From Rhyacophila brunnea (taxonomy: Eukaryota > Arthropoda > Insecta > Trichoptera > Rhyacophilidae): a stretch of 64,000 nucleotides of DNA. The DNA lies in the NCBI GenBank assembly GCA_022495005.1, contig JAGYXB010002034.1:124001-188000 (forward strand), in the 5' to 3' direction. Under the pieces are notes generated by a model. It had not been told where the DNA came from and did no database searches. It saw nothing but the letters and a program-made list of their open reading frames with translations. Below are positions 21,649-32,804 of this stretch, piece after piece; the stretch's first letter is position 1, and every line of letters begins with the position of its first letter. Position numbers and translations under genes: made by a program.

Positions 21649-21981
21649 CAGGGAACACAGAATTAATGAGAACTGAAACACCTAACGGGTGTGGAGTAAC
21701 AGGCAACCGATCTCGAGTGTGGAATAATATGGGATAAACTTTTACACGTGTGAATAATACGTCATTCTAAGCTTATCCTTCGCTCTGACAACTGCTCTCG
21801 GTTTATGCACTGACGCTCATTCAATATTGGTGTATTTAAAAGTTGCAACGCACACAATCGCACGACTATAATGTGCGTTTCATTTTCATAGGACCCTCAC
21901 ACATTCAAAACCCTGCATCAAAATGTAGCGTATTGGGGTACCTATAGCCTATCGGAATTATATTTATTAATCTGTTTTGCG
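21649..21981 (-). mobile_element. C-family MITE (C2)
   Basis: Reverse copy: CAGGGAACACAGAATTAATG at the start, CAACCGATCTCGAGTGTGGA, CTCTGACAACTGCTCTCGGT, and a right end AATCTGTTTTGCG corresponding to the family end CTGTTCTGTG. No convincing duplication. Confidence 0.7.
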
Positions 21982-22564
21982 AATGTAAGTAGGATCTACA
22001 TAACTAAAATACACACTTGAAAATTCTTCCCAGGAATATATAGAACATTATTGTTATAAAAATAACACTTTTGAAACATCATTCATTTATCCATATTGAA
22101 TATAGTTGTTTAAATATTTTTTATTAATTAATTATAAATGAATATTTGCTTTAGTTTGATCTTAATTAAAGCCAACCAATCTAACAATAATCGACCTCTA
22201 CGTTGCGTTATCGCTGGTTCTACGTCAACTCTGAATTCTTCACTTTTTTTAGTAACTACCTAACTAATTTTATATAAGTATTGTGTATCTTGTCTTTTTT
22301 TCAATATGTTTATATTAATTAATTTGTTATACGCTGTTATAGGTACTTACGTTTATTCACAAAATACCTTTTTAGTACACTAGTAAGTATTACTTTGAGG
22401 TAATCATTGATCATTCTAATCATAAATGGGTTCTACGTCGAGTCTACGCTGGGATTAAGTAAACTACGATTTTTTTGTATGAATAGGTTTCTAAATCTTT
22501 AAAAATATAGTAAAGTATTTATATATCTAACTTATATTATTTGCGTATTTAATAGATAGATAGA
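21982..22564. other. AT-rich, no gene recognised
   Basis: Nothing beyond short repeats. A GGTTCTACGTCGAGTCTACG phrase at about 22430 echoes CTGGTTCTACGTCAACTCTG at about 22212; the two may be a degenerate pair. Confidence 0.35.
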
Positions 22565-23004
22565 GTGACGTACCGTGGGGGTAGACAGGTCATGCGTTGC
22601 ATAGGGGCGGCAGATGAAGGAACGAATTCAAATATATATTGATAACTTAAAGCTATGTAAAAGACGATGCTGTCGCTATTGTCATCAAAATATTCACAAC
22701 ACTAATTATGTCATAGTTTACCTATTAAATAATATAATATTCTAAATTATAGTACAAAGCGACTTGACACGATTGATGTATCATTGGAGTACGGAAGCCC
22801 AAATTTATAAAATATCATATTGAAGAAAATTACGCCATAGGCGAATTTTTTACAAGCCGTGTATCAAGCTCACAAGACAAATTTCTTCTTGAAATATTGT
22901 AGGTACCTTTATTACAAAGTTTATTTTCTGGTGACTGGCTTTTAGGACTTTTGCTGCCCGGGTATTTTGCACCCCTAGAACTCTCGTTTGGCGCGTCCCT
23001 GGGA
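22565..23004 (+). mobile_element. G-family MITE
   Basis: Left part GAGTGACGTACCGTGGGGGT and GTCATGCGTTGCATAGGGGC, right part CTCGTTTGGCGCGTCCCTGG. The body has TTACGCCATAGGCGAATTTT as in other G copies. A second copy of this left end is at 60632 (CAGTGACGTCCTATAGGGGT). Flanking duplication not visible. Confidence 0.6.
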
Positions 23005-23099
23005 CAGAGGCATAGTTATTACTACCTTATTATCTATTCGATGAAAATCATATAGGTATTATGCGGTCATCTCTATAGCATTAAGATGACAAAATTACA

Positions 23100-23400
23100 C
23101 CTTGTCAGTGGAGCATTTTCATAACCGATTTTGAAAAAATTCATGAATTTAAGAATGAAAACCTAACCTAACAAATAATCCAGTAGGTACCTATATTGGC
23201 TATTTTCAAAATTGTTTGCCGTCTGTTTCCCGTAAATCAACAAGAACCGTGTTTTATTTAAACATGAATTATGTCTCAGTGCTATACGACCCAAAGAGGT
23301 TGTATAGTCTTTAATATACGACCACATATTTCCTATACAACATTTCACGGTGCAGTGTGATACGGTGAACCGCATACGTACAAATTTCCGGACACGGGCC
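23100..23400 (-). repeat. L-family repeat (L3)
   Basis: Inverse of the 18770-19020 segment: GAAAACCTAACCTAACAAAT, AAGAACCGTGTTTTATTTAA, CCAAAGAGGTTGTATAGTCT and CATTTCACGGTGCAGTGTGA. The 79-residue minus frame here has no known domain and is broken in other copies. Confidence 0.6.
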
Positions 23401-24818
23401 AAAGTATTCTAGCTTTTTAGATTGTAGACAATGTAGCTACAATGGAATATAAGTATATTATTTACTTAATACCTCCATATACCTACAAAAGTAATAGGTA
23501 ACTATCCACAGGGTAGTAAAGTTCTATCTGAAAATAGGTCCAAATTAAATACAAATTAGTAAAAGTATAAATAATTTATTGTCAGTCTCAGACCATTCCA
23601 AAGCGTGTGGTAGATTTCACACGACTCTTTTCTCCCCCTAATATTATAATAAATCAAAAATTGTTTTGTCTTGTCTTCAATAATTGATTGGGAAACTATC
23701 TTGCTAAGCACTTGGTTATAGATATTTGATTTGTGTATGGACGATGATTTAGAATGACATCAAATAATTAATGCATGTTTATAATATTCAGCGTGTAGGT
23801 AGGTTCCTACTATTTCGTTTTCTTAAACACTTAGGCCTTTCGCTCATGGAGCTATGGAGCATGGGACTGAAGAAAGCCGATACATTCACGACTGGTCTTA
23901 CCTTTCCACCCCTCCCGTTGTCTATGGATGACCTGTCATTGTCTGTCATTGTCTATAGAGTGCTCATACTGACGAGTCTCTCGTGTTCACTTATAGACGA
24001 GTTAAATGATAAATAATACACTAGCATAATACACCTTCTACAAATGTAATGCATAGATCAATGCTACATATTTTTTGGAAATCGATATTACCACCGGTTT
24101 TTTTTGTGAATGACTAGGCTGATTTTGGCAGCTGATGAATAACAGGTATGTATATTATTTATAAATAACACTGATAGTTAATATATTTGATGTGAGAATT
24201 TTGTATAATTCAATTTGAAACGAGAAAGGGCGAATTATCTATCTAAAGCAATCTGGGATTTGATTTTGACAGCTGAAAAGTGGACCACTTGTTGCTTATG
24301 CAAAAAGTTATGCTCAGGCGTTATTAATCTAAAAATGGCGGTGCACTGATGCTTCGCACACGGCGCTACTGAAACTCACTTGCAATAATAATCTCATAAT
24401 CTCAAACTGTCAAACCCATTATCTTTCCTACTTCATTCTAAGTTTTTTTCCGTAATATGTTTAAGGGAATATTCTGGCAGCCTGTAATTATACAAGCAGG
24501 AGTATTTCTCTACTTCTGCCACAAATTTTAAATTTAAAATCGGTTTGCCCATCTTTAATTTTTGACGTCTTGACTTGTTATTGCTTGTTCAGTCAGTTCA
24601 GTACTACCAATTTTGGTAAGAAAATATGATTTTGAATGAATATGATATCGAATCTACTGATATTGGCTCCACTGTTTTATGGGAGACTGGAAACCGGGAG
24701 ACTAGCATGTTGCGTCTCTTCTAGTAGCGAACGTTTTGAAACTGAGAGATTCCAATCTTACAGTGAGCGAGCCGCCATTGAAATACATTTTAGCTAGATA
24801 CTGACTGGAATATTAGCC
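23401..24818. other. No gene recognised
   Basis: An 81-residue plus-strand frame (23771-24016) reads LGLSLMELWSMGLKKADTF but has no recognisable family. The last 350 bp are slightly less AT-rich. No splice structure could be argued. Confidence 0.35.
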
Positions 24819-25195
24819 GGCTCGCACATCACAACTCGCCTTGTGTGCCTGACGGCCATAAATTAAAACCTTCGAGACTGCCGGCGAATGTTGCACGATC
24901 ACAACCTCGCACATCTGCCTAGCGCTGCTAGCTCTAGCTCTACCAAACGCAACGACAGTCTGGAAAGAAATGGCCGATTCTGCAGCTGTGTGCATGCGCG
25001 GAGTCGATATTGGCCGGACATCGACATGCAGGCTTTGGCCAATGCAACTAGACGAATGTCGCAGGGTCGCAGAGTTGCAGTTGCATCGGCCAATCTGCGA
25101 AGCTCCATTTGATAACGTTTGTTTCTTGGTTTACGATGACGTCACATCGACGAATTCGTCGTAAGACGCATGCGGCGAGTTCTGATGTGCGAGCC
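24819..25195. mobile_element. M-family element, copy 1
   Basis: GC-richer 377-bp element with inverted ends GGCTCGCACATCACAACTCG and CGAGTTCTGATGTGCGAGCC. Contains a perfect TGACGTCA palindrome (25137-25144). Several short overlapping frames on both strands are by-products of GC richness. The preceding bases TTAGCC recur between this copy and the next one. Confidence 0.8.
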
Positions 25196-25204
25196 CTCTT
25201 AGCC

Positions 25205-25664
25205 GGCTCGCACATCACAATTCGCCTTGTGTGCCTAACGGCCATAAATCAAAAGTTCTAAGACTTTCGACGAATGTTGCATCGTACATCCTCGCACATC
25301 TGCCCAGCGGCAAACGTCAAACACGAAAAAAGAGAAGTCTCTCGTCTGCCATTTTTATTGTGTTGATTGTATGAACAAACGTCAAACGCGGCGGCGTGAG
25401 CGAGCAATGACATTGTAGACAGAGACAAAGACAGAAATGACCGATGGCCGCCAGCTGTGCGCTTGCGCGGAGTCGTCTTTTTTTAGATACGACATGCAGG
25501 CTGTAACAAATTCGACATGTTGCATCAGCGGATCGTCTCGCGTCGCAGTTGCAACGGCCAATGTGCGAAGGTCTATTTAATAACGTTTGTTTCTTGGTTT
25601 ACGATGACGTCACATCGACGTATTCGATGCGTTTTTAGGCGAGACGAGTTCCAATGTGCGAGCC
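25205..25664. mobile_element. M-family element, copy 2, adjacent and same orientation
   Basis: Same ends (GGCTCGCACATCACAATTCG ... CCAATGTGCGAGCC) and the same order of blocks as copy 1, including TAACGTTTGTTTCTTGGTTT and a TGACGTCA site at 25605-25612, but with about 85 extra bases near the middle (TCAAACGCGGCGGCGTGAGC). Only nine bases, CTCTTAGCC, separate the two copies. Confidence 0.8.
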
Positions 25665-25844
25665 GACTTAGTTTCAGTTTCGCCTTGTTTGAGTATTCTC
25701 GTGAGCGGAAGGCCTTGCTAACATAAATAAAAAATAAATTTTCCATTTTAATCTTAATTTTAAGATACCTTATCTAATTTATCTAACCTACAATGGTTTT
25801 AAAAAGGTATTAATTTATATTGTTACATACAACATAGTAAGGAA

Positions 25845-26110
25845 AATGACGTGAGAATGATTTTAGACTTTAGTTAGGTGGACGTTGTTTTATAGGTAAA
25901 TTCTTAAAATATAATCTACTCAGATTATTTGGCGTATTTCCACGTAGGTAGGTAGGTACCCACTAAATTTTCATTTTTCTATTTACCCACTCTTTATAAT
26001 CTTTTTATACTGCTTCGGTTTAATTATTTTTCCATGTCATGTTGTGAACGTCTTGAATTTATAATTTGTAAAGTTCACTATATGTACACAAATAAAATTT
26101 AAATGAAATC
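25845..26110 (+). mobile_element. LINE 3' end fragment
   Basis: The segment from TGACGTGAGAATGATTTTAG through GGTGGACGTTGTTTTATAGG gives the worn end of the LINE frame. The tail CATGTCATGTTGTGAACGTC, then AATTTGTAAAGTTCAC and an A-rich run, is the family 3' end. Non-functional. Confidence 0.65.
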
Positions 26111-26309
26111 AAATTACATCTAAATATATTATGTAGGTACCATCACCTAATAAAATATAACTCTACAAATCCTTAACAGTTGAGGTCTTATTGTTTTCGG
26201 CAAATTTTGAAACATTGGTATATGTGTGACATATATAAGTATATTTTAAACTTTAACCTTTACAAATATGATTTGATTTCCTTTTCGCACTTGGCCCCAA
26301 CTAACATCT

Positions 26310-26545
26310 AGGTAGGTACAAATAAAAAATCGGTGTGTGTAGGTACTTATGTACGCGCGTTAGAAGTTATACTTCTTTGGCGTAACAAAACAAAAACAAA
26401 ACTTGTGATAAACTAGATTCTTTGACTAGCTCTTAATTATCTTGTTAAATTACACACTCAAGAAATAGGACCGCTCATTGGAACGCCGTTGGTTTATTTC
26501 TATACACTTTAACAGTATTTAACATATATTATTAAATTATATAAT
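26310..26545 (+). repeat. N repeat, copy 1
   Basis: Matches the inverse of 40985-41195: AAAATCGGTGTGTGTAGGTA, TACGCGCGTTAGAAGTTATA, GACTAGCTCTTAATTATCTT and TGGTTTATTTCTATACACTT occur in the same order. Unclassified. Confidence 0.65.
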
Positions 26546-26724
26546 GGTTTCTCATTGTTTTTTTATTGAATTCTTGAATTGGCTTGACTTGGCTGTCAGA
26601 AATATTTTCTAATATTGAAGAATGCAATTATTATTGTTTTGTTAAGTAATACCATTGAAGTGGCCTCGTGCGAAACCGGGTATTTCTGCTAGATAGGTAT
26701 ATATAAATTATGTAGACTACGTAA

Positions 26725-26905
26725 TACGTTGCCGTGGCCGGCCCTCCCTCACCCTGCAGCGGTGCTACAAATGCGACCTACGTGCTGCAGGTCTGACATG
26801 GCGGGAGGCGCAAGATGGACCGAGGGAAGTGGCGCGCAGTGGCACATGTGCTTGGCCTATGCCTCAATGCTGGGTAGTGACAGGGTGAAAGAAGAAGAAC
26901 ATGTA
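26725..26905 (+). pseudogene. Possible LINE C-terminal relic
   Basis: A GC-rich patch that reads, in one frame, KMDRGKWRAVAHV followed closely by stops and GAAAGAAGAAGAAC. The D-R-x-K-W-R motif and (GAA)n end are typical of RTE-like LINE termini, as at 4590-4728 and 33170-33303. Too short and broken to be certain. Confidence 0.35.
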
Positions 26906-26980
26906 GACTTTTTAAATTATTTTAAATATACGCCCGATATGTTCATACAAATATCAGTTACAATTACAGACCAATAATTG

Positions 26981-27559
26981 CTTCACTAAATATTCCATTA
27001 TTTGGAATTTCATACTTATGGACGGAATAATAAATTAATTCGCACTACTCATATTAATTACATTACATTATGTTTAAAATTATTTTTTACAAGTAAACTT
27101 TAAATAATCATTTAATATCGATTCTTCGCCACTGAGTAAGAGTTAGATACTGTTCCCTTTTCAAACAATACCGCGCCATTTTATTTCAAGAAGTCCCTTT
27201 GCTTACAATTTGTTGGGTATGTATCTCGTTTATTTATTTTTACATAAACGTTTCAGCGTTTGAAACTTCACGACGACCAATTTTACGGTCTGGTGCATTT
27301 TATATAAGTAAACAATTTATTTAATTCGTCGATATGGTGCCGCGCTTTATTTGGTTGACAGTATTAAATCCGGCTGCGATCACAACGAGCAATGAACTGT
27401 CATTGTATATTGATAGTAATAAGCCAATAAGGGAGTAGGTACGTGACAATATGCAACTTTAATAAGGTACCATTTTTAAATTAAGAATTTTATTAGTTTT
27501 TGCATATATTTTTTACTAACTACTCTACCAAAAAAATATTGTAACTTAGGTAGTTTAGG
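26981..27559. other. AT-rich, no gene recognised
   Basis: No supported feature. Confidence 0.4.
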
Positions 27560-27567
27560 GTCCATAT

Positions 27568-27842
27568 CACAGAACAGGTTATAATACACTACATTTTGTG
27601 ATGTGTGAGTGTCCTACGAAAATGAACCATACATTAAAGACGTACAATAGTGTACGTTGTAAGCTTCAATTATACCAATATTGAATGAGCGTCAGTGCAT
27701 AAATCGAGAGCAGTTGTCAGAACGAAGGACAAGAATATTCTTAACACGTGTTTAAGTTTTTCCCATCCACATTCTAGATCGGTTGCCTGTTACTCCACAC
27801 CCGCTAGGTAGGATTTCAGTTCCCATTATTTCTGAGTTCCCT
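27568..27842 (+). mobile_element. C-family MITE (C3)
   Basis: Begins CACAGAACAGGTTATAATAC and ends TTATTTCTGAGTTCCCTA, with the central GAGCGTCAGTGCATAAATCG. A 6-of-8 flanking match (GTCCATAT before, GCCCATGT after) is compatible with an old 8-bp duplication. Confidence 0.7.
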
Positions 27843-27850
27843 AGCCCATG

Positions 27851-28466
27851 TGCTCCAGCTAAGGAACGGATATCGACAAAAAAGAATAAGTAAACCTTGC
27901 AAAATAAGATACTATGTATGAATAGTGTTTAACCCATTCCCTTTAACAATTATATATTTACTTAAAATAGTAAAGGGTATTTTCTGATAGGTTTGGGTAC
28001 CTTGGTTAAAGTAGGTACCAAGGTACCAATGTGTTTTATAATTAAGTATTTTAACTGTAAGTAACATTGTTTTTGTCCTTCGAAATTCCGTGCATTATTG
28101 ATCTTTGAATTAAATTATTTCGAAGCTCATTTTATAAAAAGTTTTAGAAATATTAATTGGCGTCATTTGCATTATGCACAAGGAACAAGGAACTTACATT
28201 TTATTAACTGCTTTACCAAGAAGTTTTAAATAGTTACCTAATATGCATTGGCGGCTTAATCCGGAAAAACCTAGCAGGTCAATTTTGAATATATTATTTT
28301 AATTTGCCTTTTCGTTGTATACTGAAAAGACGTATTGCAAATTGACTTTTTATACATTATAGAATAAGTGCTAGAAATTGTTATAGGTCGGTACCTACTA
28401 ACCCTTCAAAAAATGTCCGGTTTTCATAACGCCAACCCATCGTTAACCGAAATTGCACACAACGCG
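27851..28466. other. No gene recognised
   Basis: AT-rich; presumably 3' flank of the hAT relic that follows on the minus strand. Confidence 0.35.
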
Positions 28467-29110
28467 TTATAATTTTTTGTAAATCAGGTCCACTTTTCTT
28501 TCTTTGCTTTTTGAAAAATCATCAATCACACGATTATAAAGATTGTCTATTTTTCCCACATATTTTTTTTCAATACTGAGCATTGCAAGAGCGGTCAGTC
28601 TATCCTGGCCCTATTGCGTAGAAAGGTTTTTATTCTTTTGAGAGTGGAAAAACATCTTTCACTTTCAACTGTTGTCATTGGTATGACGCAAATAAATTGG
28701 AGAACTTTGATCGACTCGGAAAATGTTTCGTTGAAATTATTGCTGAGTAAAAAATGTAGAAGAGAAACTGCACTAATAGCGCCATGCAAATCATCTCGTT
28801 GATAAAACACCAATAATTCATTTTTAACTTGATTATGTTTATTTCTTCTAACAGTTTTACCAAATTTACTTGACGTGTGGGAAAATTATTTTTAAAATCA
28901 GTGTAATTTTCTTTATTGAACAAATCGGATATAATGAGATGATCGTTGGATGCAAATCGTGCTTCCATTTCCATTATAATTGTATCACAGACTTCAATTG
29001 CTACTGCGTGCGTACTAACTGCTTCACAAAAATGTTATAAATCACCAAAAACTCCTTATATATTATTAAAATAACCAAAGGCATTCGTCAAAACCTGTCA
29101 ACGAATCCGA
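28467..29110 (-). pseudogene. hAT transposase C-terminal relic, ZMYM1-like type
   Basis: The minus strand encodes the C-terminal dimerisation region of a hAT transposase. From upstream to downstream there is a MEMEARFASNDHLIISDLF segment, a frameshift near 28815, VFYQRDDLHGAISAVSLLHF, the diagnostic TTVESERCFSTLKRIKTFLR, then DRLTALAMLSIEKK and IDDFSKSKERKVDL before a stop at 28467. This arrangement is the hAT C-terminal domain found in proteins annotated as zinc finger MYM-type 1-like, very common in aphids. The catalytic DDE part and any zinc fingers are absent, and stops lie upstream of 28975. No terminal repeats found. Confidence 0.8.
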
Positions 29111-29518
29111 ACCGCATACACAGTTGCGTCTTGAGACCAATTATCTAGTCAGTGTTATCATTCTGTTTCATTTAATTAGGTGAAAAAATCTTTTGTCTCA
29201 CACTCGGGCATTGCCGATATTACAGTAATTCACGCACCGTTACAAGCTTCGATCTCGTATTTTGTGTTATATCGATCTCTGTCTTATGTATGAGAAACGA
29301 GAGAGAAAATTTTATAAAAATATTCAATTTGGGTCAATTTTCAGACTGCCGGCGAACACAATATTTTTGTTCGGGGAATTATCGCCCAAACAAAAAAAGC
29401 CCAATAGACTGGGTTGACACAATATCGCGCGCCCTATAATTTCAAATCCACCGATTATTATTAATATTATTATATATGACATTGCACATATTATTAATAT
29501 TATTATGTCGATTGTAAT
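29111..29518. other. No gene recognised
   Basis: Mixed composition, possibly the decayed upstream part of the hAT relic. ATTATTAATATTATTAT runs flank 29470 and 29495. Confidence 0.35.
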
Positions 29519-29665
29519 GCCGGGTCCACACCGAAAACAAGTCGTGCGACAACTCGTTAAATTTTACGATAAGCATGATAATTATCGTAAAATTTCTTAA
29601 GCAATTATGATAATTATCGTAAAATTTAACGAGTTGTCGCGCGACTTGTTGCCGGTGTGGCCGCA
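29519..29665. mobile_element. S palindromic MITE
   Basis: Left arm GCCGGGTCCACACCG then GCGACAACTCGTTAAATTTT, right arm AAAATTTAACGAGTTGTCGC then GCCGGTGTGGCCGC. The arms pair over about 60 bp, and the centre contains GATAATTATCGTAAAATTT twice in inverted orientation. No target duplication evident. Confidence 0.7.
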
Positions 29666-29858
29666 CTTTTAGGTATTTATTTTGGCAGGTCAATGACCGA
29701 ATGACCTATAGAGGGAGCCGCCAGTGCTAATATGTATATTTTTTATGATCACAATATTAACATTATTATTTCATTTTTAAGTAGGTGGGTACTTAATATT
29801 AAAAAAGAAAATCCTTTATTTTAACTTTATTTTTCAGTAACAAATGGTCACAAATAAC

Positions 29859-30692
29859 TAGGGCCCGGATTTATATGCAACAAAAAACATGATTATATGC
29901 ATTCATGTATGCACTTAAAATCAATAAAATATGCACTAAAACCGAAGACTTAGGCAGTTAAAAATTGACATATTTTGTGGGAAAAAAATGTAAATACCCA
30001 CTTTGCCCAATATTACCTACTGAGAAAAAATCGAATGACTAGTTAATAAAATTTAACATTATACGATAGCAGAACAAAAAAAACACAAACAATGAATATA
30101 AAGTCAATTACATTTTTCAAAATAGTGTTTTCACAAGTACAAATAATTGAATAATAAATGCAATGTAAACCAAACATAACATAACAAACAAAAACGACAC
30201 ACTTAACTATTCCTAAATACTATTTTCTGTTTTTCCCCCGAATAAAAATTACAATATTTTTTTTCAATATTATGCTCTGGCGTTAAATTTTTCCGCATTG
30301 TCAGTATTTTGTTTATAAGCGGAAAACGACCTTTTTAACGTCCAAAGAGGTGATTGGGTAAACTTTAAATAAAAGTGCCCGGTTTGACTTCACTTTTTCT
30401 GATAAATCCACAGCTCGGAGATGACATTAAAATGCAAGTGCATCTAAACTATCCACCTTCCTAACTTAGTTATATTTCGATAAAATAATTTAAAAAACTA
30501 AAATTGTGAATTCAAAAGCTCTAAAATATGCATTCATTTATGAAATATGCACTAATATCTTAAATATGCATTTATATGCACAATAAAATTTTATTTTTGG
30601 ATTCTGTGTCTTTCAAAACAGATTTCTGTGCAACTCTTATAGCTGTGCATACACCCTAACAAAACATGACTTGCATATAAATCCGGGCCCTA
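29859..30692. mobile_element. hAT element, 834 bp, internally deleted (J)
   Basis: Ends TAGGGCCCGGATTTATATGC and GCATATAAATCCGGGCCCTA are exact inverted repeats of at least 20 bp, and the flanks CAAATAAC (29851-29858) and TAAATAAC (30693-30700) match at 7 of 8 positions. Copies of ATATGCA/TGCATAT crowd both ends (sub-terminal repeats, possible transposase binding sites). The interior holds a scrap of transposase on the minus strand. Confidence 0.86.
30225..30400 (-). pseudogene. hAT transposase C-terminal scrap inside J
   Basis: The minus strand reads FKVYPITSL, then (one base shift) RSFSAYKQ and after another shift MRKNLTPEHNIEKKYCNFYS. The order PITS..V.RSFS.YK...N...E.N.EK is a hAT C-terminal signature. 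Everything upstream has been deleted. Confidence 0.6.
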
Positions 30693-30700
30693 TAAATAAC

Positions 30701-32078
30701 AAGTCAAACTTATAGTAAACAATATGTGTTTCTATTGGGGCCAGTAGGTACCAACTACACAGGTATGTATTATTCATAAATTATTGATACTAAACGATAA
30801 AACAATGAAGAGATACGCGACGAAAACTTGCTATTATCTAGGCATAAAAGTTTACATGTAGTACATAACTATAAAAAGTCATGATAAAAGTACCTATCCG
30901 ACATCAGCCATCTTGAAAAATGGCGTTTCATAGCGTAGTGAGGCATAAACAAAATGAAAGAAAAAACAAAATGAAAATTAAAATGGTCGATCGGTTTGCG
31001 GCGGTACTAAACTCTTGTTTTTCTCGTGTTAACATCTCGCCGAGAGAATAAATTAACACATTGCAAACAGCAGACAAACGTCACATTTAGATTTAACTAC
31101 ACAAATGTTTAGTCATTTTTATTAAAACAGTCACAAACAAAATAATATTAGCGTTCAAATATAGGACTGCCAAAGATGTACGATACTTAGTATTTAATGT
31201 TAATGATAGCAAAATAGGGTTAGGAAGAAGATGCATTGGGCTGGCATACGGCTCTGTAATTTACAGCAAATTGACGGAAACTGTAATTGTTTTTTTCTTG
31301 ATTCCACTTGGATTCATTTGAAATCAAGCAAGACCTCCGATGTGGAACTGCAGCATGCATCGATCTGTAGTGCCGTGCGTCTTGACCCTAACAGACTTGA
31401 AGATTTGAAAACGATGCATAAGCTTATGTAGGTCATAACTCCGAAGAGACCAAGAAAGATGAAGAAAAGAGACGGATCAACTGAGAGAAATACAAGAACT
31501 TTTCTTAAACAGATATAAGACTGAAAACCCATTCAGACTCCTGCACAAATGTATAAGTACGTAATAAACATTTTCATCGGTTTCATATAAAAGAAAAATA
31601 AATCGAAAACTCGTCATTCCTCGTCTCCGAGCTATTTAGTTTGGAACATTAAAATTTGGCCTTCACATTGCTAAAACCACCATTGACAATTTTATGAATA
31701 AAAATTAATTAACTGAAAAGCTGTATTAAACAACGTAATCGGTCAAAGAATGTGTTATGTCTGGCGTACTGAAAGCCATGTAAGGAACGGTGTAATTTAT
31801 TTTCGAATTAAAAAATGACTTCAGACTCTCGCTGTTTTTTTTTTCTTTATATTATTTTTATATTTCGTTAAAAAATTAATTTAAAAATCGATATGGCTGT
31901 TGTCGGTTCTCAGAATTTTATATTTAGATAGCCTGCCTTAATTTATATAGGTAGGTATAAAGTTACGTACATAGTAGGTGTAGGTACATATAGCCAACAC
32001 CATCTTCATCACATTCCCATACTTACATAGTTTTTTCCACCACCCACTATATCTCGACATCCTTTTGGCAGTAGTGAC
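30701..32078. other. No gene recognised
   Basis: A weakly GC-richer segment at 31225-31400 with TTCTTGATTCCACTTGGATT ... GAAATCAAGCAAGACC may be a very diverged E-type palindrome. A poly-T run lies near 31835. No coding support. Confidence 0.35.
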
Positions 32079-32613
32079 CAGGGCCGCGCCAAGGTTGGCT
32101 GCCTCCGGGTGCCAACTCAAAATAATTATTGCATTGTCATCAAAATGATCATTGTTTTTATAATAAAAATGATGACAAATTTTATCTATTAAATATAGAA
32201 CATTACGAATTATAAACGTGAAGCAAATTGAAACTATATTTTGTAGTGTACCTAAGTGACTGAACATGAAACACAATTTGTAAAATATATTTATTAAAAT
32301 GTAACAGAATTACTCCACAGGCGACTTTTTAATTCTTCGTGAAACGAACAAAAAAGACTTTTTTTCTTGAAATGTTACACCTTTATAACTCTCGTTTTCT
32401 TTATTATAATTCACTCTGAATCTTCGATTTGCCACACTTTGGCAGTAAGGTAATAGATACTTTAAATATATATTTCAACATAAAATTCAGTTTATGTTTA
32501 TGTGAATACCATATTATACGAGTATCTTTCAATGAAATCATTAAAAAATATTTTTTCGGGTTTTGCCGCCCTCTGAATACTGCCTCTTAACAGCCCCGCT
32601 TGGTGCGTCCCTG
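32079..32613. mobile_element. G-family hAT-like MITE, 535 bp, with 8-bp duplication
   Basis: Ends CAGGGCCGCGCCAAGG and CTTGGTGCGTCCCTG are inverted copies with few mismatches; GTAGTGAC (32071-32078) and ATAGTGAC (32614-32621) agree at 7 of 8 positions. Non-coding. This is the only G copy with both ends and defines the family limits. Confidence 0.82.
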
Positions 32614-32804
32614 ATAGTGACTACCTTATATGTATGGATAGGTAGTACTATCTATAGGTTTATTTGACTATTTTTTTATGTAGGTAGGTATTATGCTTCT
32701 ATATCGTATTGCCTCATCCCCTAACGAAGGTCGGTCAACATCAGAGCGATCTTTACTCTATCAGTCTATCATCCGCTACCCGGAATAGTTCGGTGTAGGT
32801 ATAT

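Noticed and set aside
24813..25245. Five overlapping short frames on both strands
   Set aside because: They lie wholly within the GC-richer M elements, overlap one another and are disrupted in the adjacent copy, so they are by-products of composition.
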